A stretch of DNA of 64,000 nt from Pseudomonas aestuarii (GTDB lineage Bacteria > Pseudomonadota > Gammaproteobacteria > Pseudomonadales > Pseudomonadaceae), in assembly GCF_027988105.1 (NCBI RefSeq), contig NZ_JAQJZJ010000005.1, positions 186,001-250,000 on the forward strand, given 5' to 3'. Positions within the stretch are counted from its first letter, which is position 1; every line of letters starts with the position of its first letter. Below, piece by piece: positions 1-8,832 of this stretch. Below the pieces are notes generated by a model, which ran no database searches, was not told where the DNA came from, and saw only the letters and a program-made list of their open reading frames with translations. The position numbers and the translations under genes are program-made.

Positions 1-452
1 GAAACCAGGGCGACGATATCACCGGGCACCAGGTGTTCGGCGGGGATTTTCCGGCGTTCGCCATCGCGCAGGACCATGGCATGCAGCGACAGCATGTCGC
101 GAATGGCGTCCAGGGCGTGCTCGGCCTTGCCCTCCTGTATGAAGCCGATCAGCGCATTGATCAGCACCACGACGAGAATGACTGCCGTATCCACCCAGTG
201 TCCGAGCAGGGCGGTGACCGCTGCCGCGGCGATCATCATGTACAGCAGCAGGTTGTGAAATTGCAGCAGCAGGCGCAGCAGCGGGCCGCGGCGCCTGGGC
301 GGCGGCAGGCGATTGGCCCCGTAGCGTTGCCGACGGCTTGCGATTTCGCCCTCGGCGAGGCCCAACGGGTTGCTGTGCAGGGTGTCGAGAGCCTGCTGCG
401 CATCGAGGCTGTGCCAGGCAGGTGCGGCGTGAACCGGTAGCCGGGTGTCCAT
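1..452 (-). CDS. Cation-transporting P-type ATPase, N-terminal part (runs off the window)
   Basis: About 150 N-terminal residues of an ion pump are present; the rest lies beyond the left edge. The reading frame starts at an ATG at 452 (MDTRLPVHAAP). Residues 15-60 look like the cation-ATPase N-terminal domain, with the LGLAEGEIASRRQRYG pattern. Two hydrophobic helices follow at about 65-100, and the actuator domain begins near the end with VPGDIVAL. This arrangement is typical of P2-type Ca/Mg-transporting ATPases that move a divalent cation at the expense of ATP across the inner membrane. The catalytic DKTG site is not in the window, so substrate and completeness cannot be judged. A divergent universal stress protein gene starts 132 bp away. 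Confidence 0.8.
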   Translation of the reverse strand, partial: MDTRLPVHAAPAWHSLDAQQALDTLHSNPLGLAEGEIASRRQRYGANRLPPPRRRGPLLRLLLQFHNLLLYMMIAAAAVTALLGHWVDTAVILVVVLINALIGFIQEGKAEHALDAIRDMLSLHAMVLRDGERRKIPAEHLVPGDIVALV

Positions 453-584
453 TCAGGCATTTTCCAGATTGAACTGTTGGCACAGTAGCCGTATTCACAG
501 GTCATGCTCTGATCTGCATCAAAACCACCGGCCATGTTTTGCGCTCGAATTAGCAGACACGCACAGCCCGGCAAGGTGGACGAG

Positions 585-1433
585 ATGATCAAATTACTGG
601 TGGCGACCGACCTTTCGCAGCGTTCGACACATGCCATCGAGCGTGCCGCCCGGTTGATCCGCAAGCAGGGTGGCGGCGACTGGACCCTGGTTCATGTGGT
701 CGACGACGATGCGCCGCAAGACTTCGTCGCCGAGCACGTGCGGCGCATCGAGAGGTTGCTCGATGAGCAGGCGCAGCAACTGGCCGAGCAGGTCGGCAGC
801 CGGCCGCGGGTGCTGGTGAGCAGCGGCGAGATCGAACCGATCATCTTCGAGGCGGGCCTGGGCATGGCGGCCGACCTGCTGGTGGTCGGCAGCCACCGCA
901 AGACGGCGCTACGCGACTTGTTTCTGGGCACCACTGTGGAGCGGCTGATCCGTGGCAGTCATCTGCCGGTTCTGCGCGTCGCGCAACCGGCCGCTGCCGA
1001 TTATCAGCATGCCTTGGCTGCGCTGGATCTGTCGCCCGGTGCTGTGCACGCCATGGGCAGTGCACAGCGGCTGGGCCTGCTTGACCTGCAGCGCTGCACG
1101 GTGCTGCATGCTCTGGCGCCCTTTCCCAGGGGCAAGCTGACCGAGGCGACGATCGATCATCGCGTGCTCGAGAGTCAGGCCAAGGACGCCTTGCTGACGT
1201 TGCAGACGAGCCTGCAGGACGCCGGCTTGGCGCTACCCGATAGCAGCCTGCGGGTGCGTGAGGGTGAGCCGGGGGAGGTGATCGCCCAGGAATTGCTCGA
1301 GACCCAGGCCGAGCTGCTGGTGATCGCCACGCATGCACGCAAGGGGTTGCCGCGGTTGATGCTCGGCAGCGTTGCCGGAGCGCTGCTGGCCGAGTTGTCG
1401 TGCGACATCCTCTGCGTGCCGCCCCAGGGCTGA
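585..1433 (+). CDS. Tandem universal stress protein (two Usp domains)
   Basis: A 282-residue cytoplasmic protein built from two UspA-like domains, roughly residues 1-140 and 150-282. Each begins with a short strand and nucleotide-binding turn (KLLVATDLS in the first). Each ends with the family's phosphate-binding pattern: GSHRKTALRDLFLGTTVERL in the first, ATHARKGLPRLMLGSVA in the second. Such proteins help survival under stress or anaerobiosis and often bind ATP. I chose the ATG at 585 because it gives the canonical Usp N-terminus and has GGTGGA just upstream; an in-frame ATG at 534 would add 17 atypical residues. Linkage to olsA-olsB matches the P. aeruginosa neighbourhood as remembered. 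Confidence 0.88.
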   Translation: MIKLLVATDLSQRSTHAIERAARLIRKQGGGDWTLVHVVDDDAPQDFVAEHVRRIERLLDEQAQQLAEQVGSRPRVLVSSGEIEPIIFEAGLGMAADLLVVGSHRKTALRDLFLGTTVERLIRGSHLPVLRVAQPAAADYQHALAALDLSPGAVHAMGSAQRLGLLDLQRCTVLHALAPFPRGKLTEATIDHRVLESQAKDALLTLQTSLQDAGLALPDSSLRVREGEPGEVIAQELLETQAELLVIATHARKGLPRLMLGSVAGALLAELSCDILCVPPQG

Positions 1434-1434
1434 C

Positions 1435-2205
1435 TCACGCGGCCTGAGCTGGCGCCTGGCGGTCCGCCGCCAGGGCGCTGGCCACGGCGGCGTGGGCACG
1501 GCGTGCCAATTGGTTGCGATTCAGGCTGGCGCTGGCAATCGGCTGCAGCAGGCGAATCTGCACGTCGATCGGGTCACTGGCGAGCAGGCGCAACAGGTGC
1601 GAGAGCATGTCGTCGTCACCGACAAAGGGCGTGATCATGCAGGGCTGGCCGTCGCGCAGGTAGCGGATGGCGACCGGTTGCAGCGCCACCCCGCTATCGA
1701 TGGCGCTACTCAGCAGGCGGCCATGGAAGGTGCGCGGGACCAGGCCGTCGGTGGTGGTGCCTTCCGGGAAGATCAGCAGCGGCCGGCCCTGTCCCAGGTG
1801 GTGGCCGAGTTGCTGGTTGAGCAGGTTGCTATCCGCCGCACCCCGGCGGATGAACAGGGTGCCGGCCTGGTGCGCCAGCCAGCCAGCCAGCGGCCAGGCA
1901 CGCACCTCGGCCTTGGACAGGAACGACAGCGGCGCGAGCATGCCGAGCAGGGGGATATCGGTCCAGGAGATGTGGTTGCTGACCCACAGCATCGGCTGCT
2001 GCGGCAGTTCGCCGTGCACGCTTAGGCGGAACGGCAGGGCATTGCTCAGGCGCGCAAAGAACCAGCGGCTCAGGCGCTGGCGCTGGCCCATCAGGTCCTG
2101 CCGCAGCAGATGCTCCAGCAGACTCAGCACCCCGGCCAGCGGGGTGATCAGGCCGATGAGGGCGAGCAGGCGCAGCATTCGCAGGTACAGGCGCAGCTTG
2201 TTCAT
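1435..2205 (-). CDS. olsA: Lysophospholipid/O-acyltransferase OlsA (PlsC family), second step of ornithine lipid synthesis
   Basis: A 256-residue membrane-associated acyltransferase. A hydrophobic N-terminal helix (about residues 8-30) is followed by the catalytic NHISWTD motif (HX4D, His near residue 78) and the glycerophosphate-site motif FPEGTTTDG. PlsC-family enzymes acylate lysophosphatidate. The copy next to olsB is known in other bacteria to O-acylate lyso-ornithine lipid, giving the phosphate-free membrane lipid ornithine lipid. It follows olsB by 73 bp on the same strand, and GGAG sits 7 nt before its ATG. Its 3' end nearly meets the convergent stress protein gene (1 bp gap). The OlsA name depends on the context; the family assignment is firm. 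Confidence 0.85.
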   Translation of the reverse strand: MNKLRLYLRMLRLLALIGLITPLAGVLSLLEHLLRQDLMGQRQRLSRWFFARLSNALPFRLSVHGELPQQPMLWVSNHISWTDIPLLGMLAPLSFLSKAEVRAWPLAGWLAHQAGTLFIRRGAADSNLLNQQLGHHLGQGRPLLIFPEGTTTDGLVPRTFHGRLLSSAIDSGVALQPVAIRYLRDGQPCMITPFVGDDDMLSHLLRLLASDPIDVQIRLLQPIASASLNRNQLARRAHAAVASALAADRQAPAQAA

Positions 2206-2278
2206 CGAGTACTCCGGGCGGACGACTTAGCCCGGCACTGTGTACACAGACCGGGGCGCTCCTGCAAGCGCTGCTGGA

Positions 2279-3037
2279 TCAGACCGCCGCCTTGAAGTGG
2301 CGCGCGTAGCGCGGGCAGAGTTCGTCGCGCTTGAGCAGGATGAACACATCGGCCACCTGGAAATCGGGATCCCAGCACGGCTCGCCGCAGATTTTCGCAC
2401 CCAGGCGCATGTAGGCCTTGAGCAGCGGGGGCATCTCGGCGATGACGTTGCTCGGCACCTCCAGGGTCGGCAGCGGGGTCTTCGGCTCGGCCCGCAGGTG
2501 CTCGGTGCACAGGTAACGATCGCGCAGGCGTTGCATGATGGCCTGGGCCTGGATGCCGCCGTCCTGCATGGAGATGCTGGCGCAGCCCATCAGGTAGCGG
2601 TAATCGCCCTGGTTGAGGACCTCGGCCAGTTCACCCCAGAGTACGGCGATGGTGGCGCCGTTGCGGTAGGCGCCATCGACGCAGGTGCGGCCGATTTCCA
2701 GCACAGGGCCTTGCAGGTGCTGCAGGCCGTGCAGGCTGAACTCCTCTTCGCTGTAGAACCGGCCCAGGCTGGCGGCGGCCTGATGATCGAGCAGGCGGGT
2801 GGTGGCCACCAGCAGGCCGCTGTTCAGATCACGTACGCCGATGTGCTGGCAGTGAATGTCGTAGTCATCCATGTCCAGGCCGAGTTCGGCACCCTTGAGC
2901 TTGGCATCGAATTCGGTGCTGAACACGCGAAAGCGCAGGGCCTGAGCCTCACGCAGGGCAGCAGGGCCGACGAGTCGCTCGGCCTGCAAGCGACGTGCTG
3001 GGGTAGTGCGGTCGCGGGTGATTGCCATCTGGGTCAT
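2279..3037 (-). CDS. olsB: L-ornithine N-alpha-acyltransferase OlsB
   Basis: A 252-residue GNAT-fold enzyme of the OlsB family that transfers a 3-hydroxyacyl group from acyl carrier protein to ornithine. This is the committed step of ornithine lipid synthesis. Family features are visible: [14 protein letters not shown] near residue 35, [14 protein letters not shown] near 55, and [15 protein letters not shown] near 115, the typical (L/S)GR(S/T)CV acyl-donor region. The start MTQMAITRD at 3037 was chosen because the longer frame upstream has no family-like sequence and would cross the regulatory region. olsA follows in the same direction. Four 11-bp-spaced PhoB-type half-sites lie 78-117 bp upstream, consistent with induction by phosphate starvation, when cells replace phospholipid with ornithine lipid. 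Confidence 0.92.
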   Translation of the reverse strand: MTQMAITRDRTTPARRLQAERLVGPAALREAQALRFRVFSTEFDAKLKGAELGLDMDDYDIHCQHIGVRDLNSGLLVATTRLLDHQAAASLGRFYSEEEFSLHGLQHLQGPVLEIGRTCVDGAYRNGATIAVLWGELAEVLNQGDYRYLMGCASISMQDGGIQAQAIMQRLRDRYLCTEHLRAEPKTPLPTLEVPSNVIAEMPPLLKAYMRLGAKICGEPCWDPDFQVADVFILLKRDELCPRYARHFKAAV

Positions 3038-3114
3038 GCCGTCATCTCCGTTGGCCGGCTTTTTGTCTTGCGGCCGGTCGATCTTGTTGGGCAAGCTCAG
3101 GCTAGGTAGCAGCG

Positions 3115-3154
3115 GTGTCACCCCTGTGAAGTTTTGGTGATGCTTGTGTGACAG
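3115..3154 (-). promoter_or_regulatory. Candidate PhoB box: four half-sites with 11-bp period upstream of olsB
   Basis: Read leftwards toward olsB, 7-mers CTGTCAC (3154-3148), GCATCAC (3143-3137), ACTTCAC (3132-3126) and GTGACAC (3121-3115) recur every 11 bp. PhoB dimers bind direct CTGTCAT-like 7-mers separated by 4 bp. The first unit matches 6 of 7, the next two keep the TCAC core, and the last is degenerate. The array lies between olsB and the divergent gene at 3190, so it could serve either. Phosphate control of ornithine lipid genes is known in Pseudomonas; the site itself is inferred here. Confidence 0.6.
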
Positions 3155-3189
3155 CTGCTTGCGACTCCAACCCGGTTGAGGAACTGCGT

Positions 3190-4074
3190 ATGCCCTGGCA
3201 AAACCTGTTGCACACCCACCAACGCCTGCCTGCCGCCAGCAGCCTGGAGGCCTGGTATGCCACGCTGCTGGCGCGGCTGGGCACGCCGTCGCCATTCGAG
3301 TTGGCGTTGCTCGGCGGGCGTTTGGCGGCGACCCCGGGGCTGGCCTTCCTCGCCGGCTATCAAGGCGCTCTGCGCAAACTCTGGCTGTCCGCGCCTTGGT
3401 CGCTGGGCGCACTCTGTGTCACCGAAAACAAGAGCGTGCGCCCGGCGGATATGCAGACCCGCCTGAGCGGCCTGCTGCTGCATGGCCGCAAGGATTTCGT
3501 CACGGCAGGCGATGCCGCCGACTGGCTGCTGGTCGCCGCCCGCGAAGAGCAGTCGGCGCAACCGGTTCGATTGGCCCTGGGCGTGGTGCGCAATGGCGAT
3601 CCCGGGGTGCGCGTCGAGACGCTGCCGAGCCTGCCCCTGATGCCCGATATCGGCCACGCCCGCCTGTATCTGGATGGCGCCCACTGCGAGCGCCTGGCCG
3701 GCGATGGTTGGGACGACTACGTGAAGCCGTTTCGCAGCATCGAGGATCTGCACGTCCTCACCGCCGTGGGCGCCTGGCTGTATGGCGTGGGCCAGGACTC
3801 GAACTGGCCGCAGGCCGTGCAGTTGCGTTTGCTCGGCCTGCTCGCCGGCTGCGCCGAAGTAGCGCGTAAAGACCCGGCGCAAGCCGTCACCCACCTGCTG
3901 CTGGCCGGGTTGTTCGCCCAGTTCGCCGCACTGGACGCCGAACTGCACGCGGCCTTCGCCGCCGGGCCGGCGGATTGGGCCGCCTTGTGGCAACGCGACT
4001 GCGGCCTGCTGTCGCTTGCCAACTCTGCGCGCGCCAAGCGCCTGGCCAAAGCCCAGGCCGCCTTGGGCCTGTAG
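3190..4074 (+). CDS. Acyl-CoA dehydrogenase-like protein, short form
   Basis: A 294-residue protein that resembles a shortened acyl-CoA dehydrogenase: a helical N-terminal region, a middle beta domain around residues 90-170 ([26 protein letters not shown] is the usual 'G.K.F.T.A..AD..LV.AR' substrate/flavin face, split here for length), and a short helical C-terminus. Full-length family members have about 380-400 residues and a complete C-terminal four-helix domain with the catalytic glutamate. This one seems to lack much of that domain, so enzymatic activity is uncertain. The ATG at 3190 follows GAGGAA. The gene is divergent from olsB and shares the PhoB-like intergenic region. Confidence 0.6.
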   Translation: MPWQNLLHTHQRLPAASSLEAWYATLLARLGTPSPFELALLGGRLAATPGLAFLAGYQGALRKLWLSAPWSLGALCVTENKSVRPADMQTRLSGLLLHGRKDFVTAGDAADWLLVAAREEQSAQPVRLALGVVRNGDPGVRVETLPSLPLMPDIGHARLYLDGAHCERLAGDGWDDYVKPFRSIEDLHVLTAVGAWLYGVGQDSNWPQAVQLRLLGLLAGCAEVARKDPAQAVTHLLLAGLFAQFAALDAELHAAFAAGPADWAALWQRDCGLLSLANSARAKRLAKAQAALGL

Positions 4075-4152
4075 CCGTAGCAGTGGGCCTAGCAGGCGGC
4101 GCAAAGTCGTGCACCTGCAAGACCCCGCCGCGTTGCGTTCGTCGGGCGGCTC

Positions 4153-4542
4153 GGGCGGCGATCCGTTCGGCGCGCAGCGACAACCCGCCATTTTTGTGCG
4201 GCGCCGGTGAACCCATGCTGCACTGCCTGCGGGTAGGGCGGCTTCGGCGCGCAGCAACAACCCGCCAGTTTTTGTGTCGCGCCGGTGAACCCATGCTGCA
4301 CTGCCTGCGGGTAGGGCGGCTTCGGCGCGCCGCGACAACCCGCCAGTTTTTGTGCCGCACCGGTGATCTCATGGTGCACTGCCTGCGGGTAGGGCGGCTT
4401 CGGCGCGCAGCGACAACCCGCCAGTTTTTGTGCCGCACCGGTGATCTCATGGTGCACTGCCTGCGGGTAGGGCGGCTTCGGCGCGCAGCGATAACCCGCC
4501 AGTTTTTGTGCCGCACCGGTGATCTTATGGTGCACTGCCTGC
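4153..4542 (+). repeat. Five tandem copies of a 78-bp intergenic repeat
   Basis: Units begin at 4153 (degenerate), 4231, 4309, 4387 and 4465 with an exact 78-bp period. Each carries GTAGGGCGGCTTCGG, then a GCGCAGC core, then ACCCGCC, so GGCGG and CCGCC can pair into a stem. Each ends in GCACTGCCTGC. Copies differ by only a few bases. Because 78 is a multiple of three the array stays open in several frames, but the resulting repetitive peptides show no protein-like features. A related single copy lies at 34405-34450, so this is a dispersed palindromic element that has amplified locally. No gene lies between 4075 and 4728. Confidence 0.85.
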
Positions 4543-4728
4543 GGCGAGTGACACCCTACAGAAAGTGGAACACCCCATAAAAGCAGTACATGGGGGGGTA
4601 TTTGACAAGAACCGGGCGCACGCCCAGTCCTTGCCCTCGATGCTGTTGCCAGCGAGCCGGAAACCTGCCTTTTTAGCGTCATCGACGGCATGCTAGGGTG
4701 CCGCTTTGTCATCCGCGGAGGCACTGCA

Positions 4729-5847
4729 ATGCCCGTATCCCTGCTGCATTGGTTCGGCTTGATCCTCGCCATGGCGAGCAGCGCCGGCCTCGTCCAGGCC
4801 GAAAGCTGGCCCGCTGCCGATTGGCCGCTGGAGCCGGTGCCTGCGAGCCCGGCCATCGCCGAGCTGGAGGCCTATGCCTTTCCTGCCCGCGACGACGAAC
4901 AGCGCACGGGGGTGCGCACCGATGCCTTGCTGGTCATCCGTGATGGCCGGGTGGTTTACGAGCGCTACGCCGGGCCGACTCGAGCCGCTACGCCGCACCT
5001 GACCTGGTCGATGAGCAAGAGCCTGCTCGCCACCACGCTGGGCGTTGCCTACGGCCAGGGCCGCTTCCAGCTCGATGCGCCAGTGGCGCAGTATTACCCG
5101 CCGTTCGCCCGGCATCCGGGGATCAAGGTCGGCCACCTGCTCAACTGGGCCTCGGGCCTGGACTGGCGCGAAGACTACGAATATGCGCCGCTGAAATCCT
5201 CGGTGGTGGCGATGCTCTATACCCGCGGCCGCGCGGACATGGCCGCCTTCACCGCCGCGCACGCCGACGCTGTGGCGCCGGGCACCCGCTTTCGCTACTC
5301 CAGTGGCGACAGCAATGTGCTGTCAGCCGCTCTCAAGGGCATGGTCGGTGCCGAGGCCTATGCGGACTATCCCTGGACCGCGCTGTTCGAGCCGCTCGGC
5401 ATCACCTCGGCGGTCTGGGAAACCGACCCCGCCGGCACCTTCATCGCCTCCTCCTATGCCTACCTGAGCGCCCGTGATTTGGCGCGGGTTGGCCTGCTGA
5501 TGCAGCGCGATGGCCGCTGGGGCGAGCAGCAGTTGCTGCCGCCGGCCTGGGTCGCCTTCAATCGCACGCCCTTGGCCACTTACCAGGCGCAGACCGCCCA
5601 AGCGGGGGACGCCGTGCCGGGCGGGCACTGGTGGTTGAACGCCGAGCTGCCGGGCGCGGCCAGACCCTGGGCGGATGCTCCGGCCGATGCCTTCGCCGCC
5701 CTCGGTCACTGGGGGCAGGGGCTGTATGTGTTGCCGACGGAAAAACTGGTGATCGTGCGCTACGCCGATGATCGCGACGCCAGCTTCCAGCACAACCAAC
5801 TGCTCAAGCGGGTGACCGCCGCCTTTGCCCGCGAGGTGCAGCCATGA
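4729..5847 (+). CDS. Periplasmic serine hydrolase, class C beta-lactamase fold
   Basis: A 372-residue exported protein with a signal peptide cleaved after about residue 24 (GLVQA). The beta-lactamase/transpeptidase catalytic motifs are visible: SMSK at 94-97 (nucleophile Ser94 and Lys97), YSSGD starting at Tyr190, and GHWGQG near residue 330 in place of KTG. This family includes esterases, peptidases and 6-aminohexanoate-dimer hydrolases as well as beta-lactamases. The YSS form of the second motif argues for an esterase or amidase rather than a true beta-lactamase. The ATG at 4729 follows GCGGAGGC. The next gene overlaps its stop by 4 bp (ATGA), so the two are translationally coupled. Confidence 0.85.
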   Translation: MPVSLLHWFGLILAMASSAGLVQAESWPAADWPLEPVPASPAIAELEAYAFPARDDEQRTGVRTDALLVIRDGRVVYERYAGPTRAATPHLTWSMSKSLLATTLGVAYGQGRFQLDAPVAQYYPPFARHPGIKVGHLLNWASGLDWREDYEYAPLKSSVVAMLYTRGRADMAAFTAAHADAVAPGTRFRYSSGDSNVLSAALKGMVGAEAYADYPWTALFEPLGITSAVWETDPAGTFIASSYAYLSARDLARVGLLMQRDGRWGEQQLLPPAWVAFNRTPLATYQAQTAQAGDAVPGGHWWLNAELPGAARPWADAPADAFAALGHWGQGLYVLPTEKLVIVRYADDRDASFQHNQLLKRVTAAFAREVQP

Positions 5848-6182
5848 TCCGTCGTCGTCCGTTACGCACCTTGCTGCTGGTCAGCGTCCTGCTGCTGGTG
5901 GGGCTCGGCTGGCACAACCGTGCGCACCTGCAGGCCTTCCCCGACATCATCAGCGCCTATACGGCCAAGGAATATTGTTCCTGCCGCTATGTGATGAACA
6001 ACCCCGCGCCCTACTGTGACGGCTATGTGAGCCAGTATGTGCCGGTCAGCCAGTTGCTCGATGACCAGAGCCGCAAGCGGGTCACCGCCAGTGGCCTGGG
6101 CCGCAGCAACAGCGCCGTCTGGCTCGGCCCGCGACAGGGCTGCCAGTTGCTCCCCGCGGCGTCAACTTCGCCACCGCCGTGA
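5844..6182 (+). CDS. Small membrane-anchored Cys-containing protein, unknown function
   Basis: A 112-residue protein with one N-terminal hydrophobic segment (residues 9-24, LLLVSVLLLVGLGW) and a periplasmic domain. That domain contains four cysteines (KEYCSCRYV, APYCDGY and GCQLL), possibly two disulfides. The gene starts inside the stop of the serine hydrolase (ATGA overlap), which implies joint expression and perhaps a partner role. I do not recognise a named domain, though similar small proteins beside such hydrolases occur in Pseudomonas as far as I recall. The proline-rich last ten residues look unstructured. Confidence 0.65.
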   Translation: MIRRRPLRTLLLVSVLLLVGLGWHNRAHLQAFPDIISAYTAKEYCSCRYVMNNPAPYCDGYVSQYVPVSQLLDDQSRKRVTASGLGRSNSAVWLGPRQGCQLLPAASTSPPP

Positions 6183-6370
6183 GAGGCTGTGACAAAACCT
6201 CGCCGACTGCGGCTTCGCGACGGTGCTGGCTATTTCACAACTGCTGAGCGATCAGGCGCAGCGGGCTTTGCAAGGCCGCCGCAGGCGACTATCGTGGCGA
6301 CCTCGATGCTCAACCTACGGGGATTTATGCGAATCCGCCTCAGCTGCTCCTTGTTGCCGGCTGCGTACTG

Positions 6371-7528
6371 ATGCCAGGAATCGTTTTTCCCTGGAGTAGC
6401 GGTAACCAATTTGCCTTGCTCAACGACGGCCCGACCTTCTTCCCGCGGATGATCGAAGCCATCGACGCTGCGCGTCAGTTGGTCGCGCTGGAGCTGTATC
6501 TGGTGGCCAGTGGCGCCTGCACCGATGCCCTGCTGCAAGCCTTGTGCGCGGCAGCGCAGCGCGGCGTTGCGGTGCATTGCCTGTTCGACGACTACGGTTC
6601 CCAGGCACTGCTGCAGGTCGATCGCCAGCGCCTGAGCGCTGCGGGTGTGCAACTGCGCTGCTACAACCCGCTGCGCTGGCGCCGCGGCATGCGCAATTTC
6701 TACCGTGACCACCGCAAGCTGTTGCTGGTCGATGGCCGGCTGGCCTTCATCGGCGGCACCGGTGCGACCGATCAGTTCTGGCTGCCGGGCGAGGCGGATA
6801 GCAGCTGGCGCGAGGTCATGGTGGAAATCGGCGGGCCGCTGGTGACGGACTGGCAGGCCTTGTTCGACCGCCAGTGGCATGCCCTGCAGACCCGCTTTGC
6901 CTGGCGGCCAAAACCGACCCCCGGGCTGAAACGCTTGCCGCTATCGCCACCGGTGGGCCAGGGCCTGGGCCGGGTGGCCTACGCTGATGCCCGCCAGCAT
7001 CGCGACATCCTGCAATCGCTGGTGCGGGCGTTGTGCGGCGCCAAGCAGCGCATCTGGCTGGCCACGCCGTACTTTCTGCCGACCTGGAAAGTCCGCCGCG
7101 CCCTGCGCAAGGCGGCTGAACGCGGGGTCGATGTCCGTCTGCTGCTCAGCGGCCGCCACACCGACAACCCGCCGGTGCGCTTTGCCGGCCAGCGCTACTA
7201 CCCGAAGCTGCTCCGGGCCGGGGTGCAGATCTTCGAATACCAGCCGCGTTTTCTTCACCTGAAAATGGTGCTGGTGGACGACTGGGTCAGCGTCGGTTCG
7301 TGCAACTTCGACCACTGGAACCTGCGCTTCAATCTCGACGCCAACCTCGAAGCGCTCGACCCGCAGCTGACTGCCGCCGTGGTCGCCAGCTTCCAGGCGG
7401 ATTTCGCCGACAGCCTCGAGATCAGCCAGGAGCTCTGGCACGCCCGGCCCTGGTGGCGACGCGTGCAGGAGCGTCTGTGGGGGTGGCTGGATCGGCTGGT
7501 GGTGAACCTGCTCGACCGCCGTCGCTAA
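6371..7528 (+). CDS. Phospholipase D-family cardiolipin synthase (ClsB-like)
   Basis: A 385-residue protein with two phospholipase D domains, each with an HKD motif: HRKLLLVD (His114, Lys116, Asp121) and HLKMVLVD (His296, Lys298, Asp303). Bacterial ClsB-type enzymes of this size condense phosphatidylglycerol with another phospholipid or alcohol to make cardiolipin. There is no N-terminal transmembrane segment, as in ClsB and unlike ClsA. A basic amphipathic C-terminus (residues 360-385) probably binds the membrane. The chosen ATG at 6371 has no strong Shine-Dalgarno sequence, and 188 bp of apparently non-coding DNA separates it from the previous gene. Substrate choice is inferred from the family. 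Confidence 0.85.
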   Translation: MPGIVFPWSSGNQFALLNDGPTFFPRMIEAIDAARQLVALELYLVASGACTDALLQALCAAAQRGVAVHCLFDDYGSQALLQVDRQRLSAAGVQLRCYNPLRWRRGMRNFYRDHRKLLLVDGRLAFIGGTGATDQFWLPGEADSSWREVMVEIGGPLVTDWQALFDRQWHALQTRFAWRPKPTPGLKRLPLSPPVGQGLGRVAYADARQHRDILQSLVRALCGAKQRIWLATPYFLPTWKVRRALRKAAERGVDVRLLLSGRHTDNPPVRFAGQRYYPKLLRAGVQIFEYQPRFLHLKMVLVDDWVSVGSCNFDHWNLRFNLDANLEALDPQLTAAVVASFQADFADSLEISQELWHARPWWRRVQERLWGWLDRLVVNLLDRRR

Positions 7529-7739
7529 GCGGCCATTGCCAAACGCCTGCGCTCGAAACGCCTCACCCGGCCTTCGCGCGCTGCCTGTGTCATCGGCCGG
7601 CCAAGCCGCCTCTCGTCCGCGTGCAGCAGCCCGACGTGCGGGCGTGTTTCCTGGCGATGTAGTCCTAGGCTATTACCTGTGTGCTGGATACGGGGCGGAT
7701 ACTTGCATCGCTCCCTCAACCCGTTACAGGAGAACGCTC

Positions 7740-8321
7740 ATGGCTGTGAAAAAGATTCTGATGCTGGTCGGTGACTACGTCGAAGACTACGAAGTGATGG
7801 TGCCGTTCCAGGCCTTGCAGATGGTTGGTCACAGCGTGCATGCGGTCTGCCCGGACAAGAGCGCCGGCCAATCGGTGCGCACCGCCATCCACGACTTCGA
7901 AGGCGACCAGACCTACAGCGAAAAGCCCGGGCACAACTTCGCCCTGAATTTCGACTTCAGCCAGGTCAAGGCCGATGATTACGATGCCCTGCTGATTCCC
8001 GGCGGCCGCGCCCCGGAATACCTGCGCTTGAATGCCGAGGTGCTGGCCCTGGTGCAGGCCTTCAATGCGGCCAACAAGCCGATTGCCGCGGTGTGCCATG
8101 GCGCCCAACTGCTGGCCGCCGCCGGTGTGCTCGACGGCCGTGAATGCAGTGCCTACCCGGCCTGCGGGCCGGAAGTGCAGCTGGCGGGTGGCCGCTATAT
8201 GGATATCCCCGTGGATCAGGCCCATGTCCAGGGCAACCTGGTCACCGCGCCGGCCTGGCCCGCGCATCCGGCCTGGCTGGCCGGTTTCCTCAAGCTACTG
8301 GGTACCCAGATCAGCCTGTAG
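7740..8321 (+). CDS. PfpI/DJ-1 family protein
   Basis: A 193-residue cytoplasmic protein of the DJ-1/PfpI superfamily. The nucleophile elbow AVCHGAQ places the reactive Cys at 119 followed by His120. The acidic partner lies in the GDYVEDYEV segment (about residues 11-19), and [11 protein letters not shown] at 85-95 is the usual preceding loop. Members act as protein or nucleotide deglycases, glyoxalases or stress chaperones, and sequence alone does not say which. The ATG at 7740 follows CAGGAG with good spacing. A strong hairpin lies just after the stop. Confidence 0.88.
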   Translation: MAVKKILMLVGDYVEDYEVMVPFQALQMVGHSVHAVCPDKSAGQSVRTAIHDFEGDQTYSEKPGHNFALNFDFSQVKADDYDALLIPGGRAPEYLRLNAEVLALVQAFNAANKPIAAVCHGAQLLAAAGVLDGRECSAYPACGPEVQLAGGRYMDIPVDQAHVQGNLVTAPAWPAHPAWLAGFLKLLGTQISL

Positions 8322-8330
8322 ACTGCCAAC

Positions 8331-8362
8331 CGGGCAGGCGTCTGTACACTGGCGCCTGCCCG
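8331..8362. terminator. Intergenic hairpin without U tract
   Basis: A perfect 10-bp inverted repeat, CGGGCAGGCG and CGCCTGCCCG, with a 12-nt loop, lies 9 bp after the stop of the PfpI gene. No run of T follows, so it may be a transcript-stabilising 3' hairpin or a weak terminator. Confidence 0.5.
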
Positions 8363-8398
8363 CGACTGATTCCCGTCCCCGATCGAGGCAAGGCGCCC

Positions 8399-8704
8399 AT
8401 GTGCGAGCTCTACGTCAAAGCCGACCCGATTCTCTACGAATCCCGCTCGCGCTCGCTGCGCATCCGTGGGGTGGTCACCACCCTGCGCCTGGAAAACCAG
8501 TTCTGGGACATCCTCGCCGAGATCGCCGCAGTCGATGGCATGACCACCAACCAGTTGATCAGCAAGCTCTACGACGAGGTCATGGACTACCGTGGCGAGG
8601 TGGTGAATTTTGCCTCCTTCCTGCGCGTCAGCTGCACGCGTTTTCTCAGCCAGCAGCGGCCGGGCAAGGTGCGCGAGCTGTCACTGGCGCAGCGGGCACC
8701 CTAA
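8399..8704 (+). CDS. Ribbon-helix-helix domain protein
   Basis: A 101-residue protein with a ribbon-helix-helix-like core at about residues 20-60. A strand around RSLRIRGVVTTLRL is followed by helices FWDILAEIAAVDG and TNQLISKLYDEVMD. This matches the RHH_4 type found alone or fused to arylsulfate sulfotransferases, and it may bind DNA as a dimer. The ATG at 8399 has AGGCAAGG upstream. It lies between the PfpI and FKBP genes on the same strand with gaps over 75 bp, so co-transcription is possible but not shown. Target unknown. Confidence 0.7.
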   Translation: MCELYVKADPILYESRSRSLRIRGVVTTLRLENQFWDILAEIAAVDGMTTNQLISKLYDEVMDYRGEVVNFASFLRVSCTRFLSQQRPGKVRELSLAQRAP

Positions 8705-8832
8705 CCCGGCAGGCAACACAGCGACTGGGCGATCCTGGTTACCGTGACTGCTCCTCCGGCGACTGCCGACAACAGCGTTCTTGCGCCGACTGGATTAAAC
8801 TCCTTTACCAGGCAGGACAACGGAGGCGCGTG

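Noticed and set aside
3118..4338. 406-codon frame opposite the acyl-CoA dehydrogenase-like gene that runs into the 78-bp repeats
   Set aside because: Its N-terminal part is repeat translation and the rest is antisense to a gene with family motifs.
4153..4542. Could the tandem repeat be a CRISPR array?
   Set aside because: Copies are nearly identical over the full 78 bp with no variable spacers, and no cas genes are near.
6189..6371. 60-codon frame just before the phospholipase D-family gene, ending at its ATG
   Set aside because: The one-base overlap looked like coupling, but the translation has no protein-like pattern and no ribosome site precedes it.
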